A stretch of 64,000 nucleotides of DNA from Ophiodon elongatus (taxonomy: Eukaryota; Chordata; Actinopteri; Perciformes; Hexagrammidae), in assembly GCA_016806645.1 (NCBI GenBank), contig JACSYO010000708.1, forward strand, positions 211,001 to 275,000. Reading direction: 5' to 3'. This document shows positions 57,320 through 64,000 of the stretch, piece by piece. The notes below the pieces were generated by a model, which saw only the letters and a program-made list of their open reading frames with translations, ran no database searches and was not told the DNA's origin. The translations under genes were made by a program, and so were the position numbers. Position 1 is the first letter of the stretch, and every line of letters begins with the position of its first letter.

Positions 57320-57960
57320 ATGTTTTACCTGCTTTGCTCTCAAACTTGCAGCAAAACATAGTTGGTGTTTCTTCTACATCCTTTTCCAACGCCACCAGAA
57401 TAGTTGACACGCTCGCTCGCACTTCTACTCATAAACTTTGTCTTTACCCGCCAACACTTCCCAAAGAGTGTCCGATCTCTACCGTGCATGTGCAACTCAC
57501 AACAGCGATGAGACGGAAGCGAGATGGCTCAAGTTTAGTTTACTCATAGAGAACAACAAAAGTTGACCAAAGGACTGTACAGTGGTAAAACAGCAATTCA
57601 ATATGTAGGAAGGCTCACTCCTTAGCTACTTCCATCATCATTAAAGTCCAGTAAGGCTACTTACATAACGGAAGCTTGATTTGACGTTTTGGGTGTTCGG
57701 CTTGTTTGCTGTCTTACCAGAACTCTTTCTCTGTGCATGGACTGATCCGGGATTCGTCAGCTTGCCACATGGGCCCAGAGGTGCTGGGTGGTGGCTAATC
57801 TCCTCCAGCAGAGGAGAAACATGCCTTACGGTAACAAAAGTTGTCTTTTTTACATGTTCTGTCTTCCTAGCAGGCCGCTGGTAAACCTTCCGCCTCAGAG
57901 GCATTAGCTAACGTTAGCTGCTGAAGACCAGTAAACACCTCCAGAAAGGAGTCCGGCTGC
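57320..57960. other. CpG-bearing block of unknown nature
   Basis: This is less AT-rich than its flanks, with short open frames on both strands but no recognisable protein and no consistent exon chain. The end (AGCTAACGTTAGCTGCTGAA at about 57906, then CACCTCCAGAAAGGAGTCCG) resembles a phrase I have seen repeatedly in teleost sequence. A dispersed repeat is therefore more likely than a promoter or gene. Confidence 0.3.
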
Positions 57961-58410
57961 TCGTTAAACCACATGTGTCTTGTTTTCTATTGCTGAAGAT
58001 GTGTGTTTGTTTGGAAGACATCTTTGACGGAGTTGGGCTGAGCAAGGAGTTAAGGTAAGCAATTTTGGGGACCTAGTGAAGTAATGCAATTACTTTTCAG
58101 CAAATAATAACTGATGAGTTATTGGCATTTTCAAGAATCCCAACTGTGGTGGTAGGTGTTTATAATTAATACATGCAGAAGGAACACATGGAGCCACTTA
58201 CCCAGAAAGTGTCTCCATATAAAAGGAGGAGACGGACCACTTTGCCAAAACCCGTGACATAACATTGAGACAGAAATATATCGGGGGACAGATGAAACAG
58301 CCAAAGCTAAAAAGCGGACGTAGCCTCCACTGCTTCTCTTCACCTCGGCGTTATTGACACAGACACCTGCAGGGATCCGGGAAGTTGACACACACTGATG
58401 ATCACAGCCA

Positions 58411-58469
58411 ACACACACACACACGCACACACACGCACACACACGCACACACACGCACACACACACACA
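58411..58469. repeat. (CA)n microsatellite with regular G interruptions
   Basis: A CA tract interrupted four times by CG in an 8- to 10-base period (ACACACGC units), i.e. a small higher-order repeat. Confidence 0.9.
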
Positions 58470-59378
58470 GCACGCTGCGGGATGAGTCATGGAAAACTGA
58501 GGTCAGTGCAGAGATCTGGAGACATTAGTGAGGAGAGAGGGGAAGCACCTGCTGCAGCAGGAAAGAGACAGAGGGGTAGATGAAGCAGTGGTGAGGTGAG
58601 CGGATGGATGTGTAACTTTCACTTCATGCCTCTTGGGCCTCTTAAAGAAAAGTGTAAATTAATCTGAGAAGCATTCAAGAAACTTAAAATGACTAGTGTA
58701 AATAATGGGGCCTTTTGCAATTACTTTTTTTATTCGTCCCCCTCTTGTTTTATACATTTTTATTTTCGTAACCAGTTACAATAATGCTCACGAAATCCCA
58801 GTGAGATGTCAAGAGTAAATAACCAAGTGGAATTAACGACGTCTTGAAAGGGTGGCTCTACTTGACCCACTTCTGATACTGTGGTTCTGCTTTCTTCTCA
58901 CGGCAGAAAAAATACACAACTTTTATGTTTCTGTTCCACAAAGCATCACACTTAATCACACTGGCTCCGCTTCCAACCTATTGTCGCAACCGACGCGGAC
59001 AGTGACGGACAGTTCATCAATATCACTCTGTAGTCTACTACATACAGAGCGACATCGCTCGTTGTATAGTGGGCAATTTATCGCCCTCCTTTCGCTCATT
59101 AGCTGAACGTTAGAAAGAAATGTAAATGTTTGTATCTTTTCAGGATACTCAAACTTCAGAGATTAACTGGGCATTAAGAAAGATGGTTTATAGAATAAGA
59201 AAAAATCTTAGTAATCAAACAGTTATTTATGCTTAATATTATTCAAACCTGATAATTAGCAAAATGTTATATTTCACAATTACATTTTTACAGGAAGACC
59301 ATAAATTCCTTGATCTGGATAAAACATTACAATTGTCTTCTAAACTACAACTATCAAAAAAGATTAAAAAGATCAGAA

Positions 59379-59487
59379 ACCAATGTGTATATATATGTAC
59401 CAAACATATGTATGTATATATGTTTTTGTATGTATGTATATATGTGTATTTATGTATGTGTGTATATATATGTACGTATGTATATAT

Positions 59488-59542
<55 letters not shown>

Positions 59543-59688
59543 AATATATATATATATATGTGTGTATATATATGTAGGTATATATGTATGTATATGTATA
59601 TATACATATGTGTGTATATATATATATATATATATGTGTGTGTATATGTATGTATATGTATATATACATATGTGTATATATATATATA

Positions 59689-59731
<43 letters not shown>

Positions 59732-59790
59732 ATATATATAAATATATGTATATATATATGTGTGTATATATGTATGTGTGTATATGTAGG
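59379..59790. repeat. compound (TA)n(TG)n/TATG satellite-like tract, about 400 bp
   Basis: Alternating blocks of TA, TATG and TGTG. Inner units such as TATATATATATATATAAATA (59480-59560) repeat three times about 31 bases apart. Long open frames exist on both strands only because the repeat lacks stops; they encode Tyr/Ile/His or Cys-rich repeats with no protein meaning. Confidence 0.95.
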
Positions 59791-60234
59791 TTTAGACCGT
59801 ATGCATGTAATGAGCGGAAATTGAAACATTTGCTGGCTTTCATAGGAAACCGAGTATGAGGACAGGTTGACATATTACTTTTTCAGTCGACTTCGGTGCA
59901 TGTAGCGCAGATATGAACACATCTGCATTGAGACGACATGTTGCACAACCCTTACTTTCAAGCATTCTGAGGCCTTTATTCAGGAACTACTTCTGCGCCT
60001 CTTAGCCTCGCCTAATTAACTGTTAGTTCCTCACTCATTGCACAGTAACTACTCAGGAATTTCTGTACATTTATGTAGCGTGTTGTGCCCCTCTCAGTGT
60101 AACAAAACGTTGCCTTCTCTTTCCTCGATGTCCTTCTCTTCCCTGTCCCTTCTTTTTCTCTCTCGCCTTATCAGTGCTCCAGGGACTAACTGACATTCAC
60201 ACAGACGCTAATGACACCACAGGATTCGTGGCGC

Positions 60235-60310
60235 TCCGCTCTCCCCTCTCGCCTCTCCACTCTCGCCTCTCGCCTCTCCACTCTCCCCTCTCCCCTCTCC
60301 CCTCTCGCTA
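60235..60310. repeat. CTCTCGCCTCTCCA polypyrimidine minisatellite
   Basis: Tandem variants of CTCTCGCCTCTCCA and CTCTCCC give a nearly pure pyrimidine strand of about 75 bases, the kind of mirror-rich tract that can form triplex DNA. Confidence 0.8.
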
Positions 60311-60589
60311 TCTGTTTCTCCCGTTCTCATTCTTGCTACTTTTTCTCTTGTTCTCTCTTCCTGGGCAATTAGACAGAGGGAGAAGTCCCAGTTGGCTCGC
60401 GGTGGTAATCAAACATCTTTTTCTTGTCCATTTAACACTGGGATTAATTTCCTACAAGGTTAATTAAAGAGGCCCATCAGACAGAACTGATTATTGCAAA
60501 GGTTACTGTAGCACTGCTACTCACTGTTTCCCTGCCTGTGTCTGTACACACACAAGCAGTGTGCTCGCACGCACACACACACTTAAATG

Positions 60590-60740
60590 CACATTCCAGT
60601 ACATACATGTGCACTCAGAAGGCCCAAATGGAAATAGGATTATATTGTAATTCATTTAGAGTTTGTAAATGATCCTATTTGATGTAATGTACAGTTTGTA
60701 GGCAAGGTGATGTGATTCTGACCATAAAGCGTGTGGACTG
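60590..60740. promoter_or_regulatory. possible conserved regulatory element
   Basis: This unique-looking stretch (GTAATTCATTTAGAGTTTGT, AATGATCCTATTTGATGTAA) sits next to a short CA tract and has the AT-rich, low-repeat character of conserved non-coding elements. No direct proof of conservation is available. Confidence 0.2.
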
Positions 60741-61131
60741 ATCCTTATTTTTGTGTCCAAAAGGCCGAAGGACTGGTTGTTTTATTTTAGCACCACCAAA
60801 AAAACTCCGGTGGAGTGGAGATGTCTGTATTTTGGGATGATGAAATGTTTGGTTACTACCTTTTGCTTTTTGGATGCTGGATTGTGAAATTATGGTTTTG
60901 GTTCAGCCCCACAAAAAAAAAAAGCACAAGGAAGTGACATCACTGTAGCATTTGTGTTTGCCTAAATATAGGTACCATGTTTCCCATAAACCCCTCTCTT
61001 GCTGGTAAAAAAAAAAGGAAGAAGCTATATCCTATGTGTCTTGCCTCCACTATTCTGCATTTGTTTCTCTTTAGTTATGAAGATAAATGAAGTTGTTTTT
61101 TCCCCAACTATTCGAAAACCGTTTGTCTAAA

Positions 61132-61162
<31 letters not shown>

Positions 61163-61739
61163 GAATAGAGAGAGAGCATGTTCTCTCAGCAATGGTTTAG
61201 ATTTTTCATACTGTAATTTCTCATGTACAGTTACTTAATTAGTTAATTAAAAACGTCTCAAAATGAATGCATTAAGGATTTATTGATGTTAAACCGTTAA
61301 ACCACAGAACTTTATTATCTTAGTTAATTACGTATTGTCTTAAACTAACCAACTTTCTTGACTTGCAAAATTATCTTAAAATTTTCCAACGTCATATATG
61401 TGATTCATGTCTTCCCCCGTTGACCACCGTATATATCTTGTTCAAAATAAAGTCCCATGGTGGTCCACCGGAAGGGGCGTGACTTTGCCTCTCTTGGACA
61501 TGCAATAGGTCAAGGTGATAGTGAACTTTCTCTCTGGCTGGCCCTCAAGGTACTACCCAAAATAGTCTGTTGCGCTTATACACTGTAAATTTGAAATTTG
61601 TACAGATCATCAGTGTGAATTTTTTATTATTTAGTTTTTTCCCACATTCAAACGAAAGTTAAAATTTCGAAAAACCAAGTGACAGCCCTGTCGTGTAAAC
61701 ACAAGAAAGCTTCAAAGAAGAAAGAGATTTCTATCACGC

Positions 61740-62190
61740 TTGTCCCTGTCAGCAAAAATGAAGCTACTGCCAGCAGCTGGTTAGCATAGCTTAACACAAA
61801 GGCTGGAAACAGCTAGCCTGGCTCTGTCCGAGGGGGTGACCCTCTAAAGCTCCTTAATTAATACGTTATATCTTGTTTCTTTAATCTGCATAGAAAAGTG
61901 ATCAAATTACACATTGCAGTTTTGACTGTGGAGACTCCAGGAAGTTACTCGGCCCAAAAACATTCTCCCATAAATCTGCAGCGTCGGCTCAGATTTTAGT
62001 TGGGCAAAGCTCTCTGTTTCTGCCTGTTTTTAGTCTTTGTGCTAAGCAAAGCTAAACGGCTGCTGGCTCTAGCTTTATATTTACTGGACAGACATGACTG
62101 AATGTAAATCCTCTTATCTAACTCTCAGCAAGAAAGTGAGCGGGTCTGAATGAAAAAGGAGTATTTCCCATTCCTTTCAGCTAAGAGGAA
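61740..62190. repeat. dispersed teleost repeat, AACAGCTAGCCTGGCTCTG family, copy 2
   Basis: Same family as 15965-16440. It has GTTAGCATAGCTTAACACAA, GGAAACAGCTAGCCTGGCTC and, further right, TTTATATTTACTGGACAGAC and CTTATCTAACTCTCAGCAAG in the same order and orientation. Confidence 0.65.
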
Positions 62191-62511
62191 GGTAAAAGGG
62201 GAAAACTGTTGGGGTTGCAACGCAAAACAAAGGACCTTTAAAGTTAATTATTTATTTCAAATGTAGTCGAAGATTTCCCTCAACACATATTTCGATACAG
62301 TGTTGATCGTGCGTCGTGTGTTTACTGCCCTCCTGTTTCATGGTGGACCTGTAAATCATGTTACCCGCGGAGAACGAGCTGTGACCGCTCGTGTCCACCT
62401 CTCAGCAATCACAGAGAACAAAGGTCACCATGACAGGTATAACTAGACAGAGAAAACATTCCTCGTCGACCGGTTACCATAACAGCAGCGAGTAAGACTG
62501 AGGTCAGCCCA

Positions 62512-62512
<1 letters not shown>

Positions 62513-62604
<92 letters not shown>
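62513..62604. repeat. (CA)n microsatellite, about 46 units
   Basis: A pure CA tract. A second, shorter one follows at about 62687-62718. Confidence 0.97.
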
Positions 62605-62606
<2 letters not shown>

Positions 62607-62739
62607 CTTAATTAGCAGAGCGGCAGCCATTCCTCTATATGCCAGCCTGTTTCTGTTTATGCACAGTGAGAAAGAGCCCTCAGGTGACACACACACTCAC
62701 ACACACACACACACACACGTATACACCCACAGTCACACA

Positions 62740-62780
62740 TGTGCAGGTTCATTAGCATGCTAATTGGAGGTGAGGACAGT
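62740..62780. promoter_or_regulatory. POU/homeodomain-like palindrome
   Basis: ATTAGCATGCTAAT (62751-62764) is a 14-bp palindrome of two octamer-like halves (ATGCTAAT), followed by TAATTG. The TTAGCATGCTAA core also occurs in a dispersed repeat family, but the flanks here do not match that family. Confidence 0.3.
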
Positions 62781-63439
62781 GTGGTGTGGAGGTGGTGCAG
62801 AGCGGCCCTGGTGTATTAATCACAGGCTCTGAGACACCAGCTGACTCCCCAACCTGGTCTCCCGGCAAGCCCCCTCTCCCTCACCCCTGCACCCCCTTTC
62901 ACCCAGTCTGCCCACCTCCTACTCTCCCACTAAAGCCGCCCTCTATGACTCCCTGCCCAGCTGGTAAAGGGAGCCTCAGTGCACAAGGAGCGCTGTGTTC
63001 ACACAGGTTCATTGAGACCAAACACTGGAGTTTTTGTTGTATGTTATATATTGCTTGACCAGGGCACTCCTGTAAGGAGAGATTTAAATCTCAGTAAGGC
63101 AATTTTCTGTTTAGTTGTATTGTTTTTATCATATCATCCAGAGTAAATGGTAACGAAATACAATGATAAACACCTGTAACATTAATTTTAATGACAGACT
63201 AGTGTTATTCCAAAAAAACAAGATGTGAGCCGTTAAAGTAATTGATTGATCCCCCGACAACATGCCTTTAGTTTAAGACAACATTTTACACATTGCTTTT
63301 ATCAGTCCAATTTGAACTAAAATGTGCATTTATTAATTTGTATTCACTTGGACGCAACTCAACAAGCTGTATATACAACATGTTATCAAACTGTTGCATC
63401 TAGCAGACACGGAGCAACATTAGACCAAGTGGTTATTTC

Positions 63440-63700
63440 ATAGAGACTATTAATTTATAGATTTTTCCCATGCTATATCGTGATGAATATCGTTATCAAG
63501 ATATATTGTCATAGAAGATTTTGGCCATATCACTCAGCCCTACACCCGATTAATCTGAAGTCCAATATCCACTTGTAGCTCTGTTTTTGGTCTCTACCAA
63601 CCCCCAAAGGAAATATCTGTCTCTTTAGCTGCTAAACGCTCCGCTAGTGTCTGTCTGTCTGCTGTTTGGTGCTTTAAGGAACCCATAGCGTCTGCCCGAC
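63440..63700. repeat. cluster of dispersed teleost repeat fragments
   Basis: GATATATTGTCATAGAAGAT leads into GGCCATATCACTCAGCCCTA (63523-63542), the typical end phrase of a common fish repeat. It is followed by TTTTTGGTCTCTACCAACCC, TCTTTAGCTGCTAAACGCTC and TGTCTGTCTGCTGTTTGGTG, phrases of another. Both are recognised from memory. Confidence 0.55.
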
Positions 63701-63869
63701 TCAATATTTGAACTGCTATGAGATGCACTCTATCTTTCATTTCCATCACACTGTAGCTGTGCCAGGGAGCTACATAGCTGCTATGTGATTATGTGAGAAG
63801 CTCCAGTGTTATGCAGGCAGGGAGAGAGAAAAAGAGCCAATGAAGCAGCCAAAAGTAACCTGCTGTTAC

Positions 63870-63975
63870 TGTAACAAGGGACCCTGATAACACAGTAATA
63901 ACAGGCTAATCGTATTTGGGTTCAGAAACCACAACATGCTAATTCAATTAGCTTAATAAGCCCCTGTAGATAAAG
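63870..63975. promoter_or_regulatory. possible conserved regulatory element with clustered TAAT sites
   Basis: GGCTAATCG (63904-63912) and the ATGCTAATTCAATTAGC region at 63936-63952, followed by TTAATAAG, place four to five homeodomain/POU-type cores within 60 bases. No repeat is recognised here. Conservation is untested. Confidence 0.25.
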
Positions 63976-64000
63976 GGCTTGTTTCGGCTGTCGTGATTGG

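Larger units (their letters stand above)
39091..64000. other. 25-kb gene-free region downstream of tmem182
   Basis: No exon of a recognisable protein was found on either strand; the longer open frames coincide with simple repeats. The interval contains many TG/CA tracts, two minisatellites, nested DNA transposons, several dispersed teleost repeats (listed separately) and AT-rich unique stretches with homeodomain/POU/SOX-like sites. Stretches at 40.3-41.4, 42.3-43.4, 46.2-48.0, 48.5-49.1, 51.4-53.0, 54.9-56.4, 60.6-61.7 and 62.8-63.4 kb have no repeat I can name. Confidence 0.6.

Noticed and set aside
59239..59829. Nearly 200-codon frames on both strands
   Set aside because: They are stop-free readings of the TA/TG compound repeat (Tyr-Ile-His runs).

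Overview
This is a window of nuclear DNA from a teleost fish, most likely a percomorph. The evidence is five spliced vertebrate genes with GT-AG introns, very long (TG)n/(CA)n and (GA)n/(CT)n microsatellites, and dispersed repeats I recognise from many percomorph genomes. There are no bacterial operons, CRISPR arrays or rRNA/tRNA genes. All exon boundaries below come from reading splice sites and codon phase by eye. All paralogue names come from remembered family sequences, not from a search.

Layout. Positions 1-3600 are gene-free, rich in microsatellites, with a possible CTCF site near 2010. An HMGN chromatin protein gene (six coding exons, 97 aa) lies on the minus strand at 4458-6811. It is divergent from sh3bgrl (four coding exons, 115 aa, plus strand, 8173-17484), and the two share a CpG-rich interval at about 6800-8170. 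Next on the plus strand are tasl (two coding exons, 279 aa, 19704-20745), about 7.4 kb of AT-rich repeat-bearing spacer, a complete Na+/H+ exchanger gene closest to slc9a2 (13 coding exons, 712 aa, 28197-34840), and, only 0.7 kb downstream, a tmem182-family gene (five coding exons, 249 aa, 35527-39090). The last 25 kb (39.1-64.0 kb) holds no convincing coding gene. It contains microsatellites, minisatellites, nested DNA transposons including an intact-ended hAT-type element with an 8-bp target duplication at 49594-50391, and a few stretches that look like conserved regulatory DNA.

The genes are not one pathway: nucleosome binding, a thioredoxin-fold adaptor, an endolysosomal TLR-IRF5 adaptor, pH/Na+ exchange and a claudin-like muscle membrane protein. 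What joins them is ancestry. HMGN-SH3BGRL-SLC9A linkage recurs on human 1p36 (HMGN2, SH3BGRL3, SLC9A1). HMGN5-SH3BGRL lie together on Xq21 near POU3F4, and SLC9A2/4-TMEM182 lie near POU3F3 on 2q12. The window therefore looks like a less broken copy of an ancient paralogon, and the terminal desert may be regulatory territory of a pou3f gene outside the window.

I found no sign of a wholly new biological system. The strongest points are the paralogon linkage, the conserved pLxIS motif in fish tasl, the nested hAT/foldback cluster, a near-perfect 67-bp palindrome, and microsatellites or upstream ATGs placed where they could affect splicing or translation.
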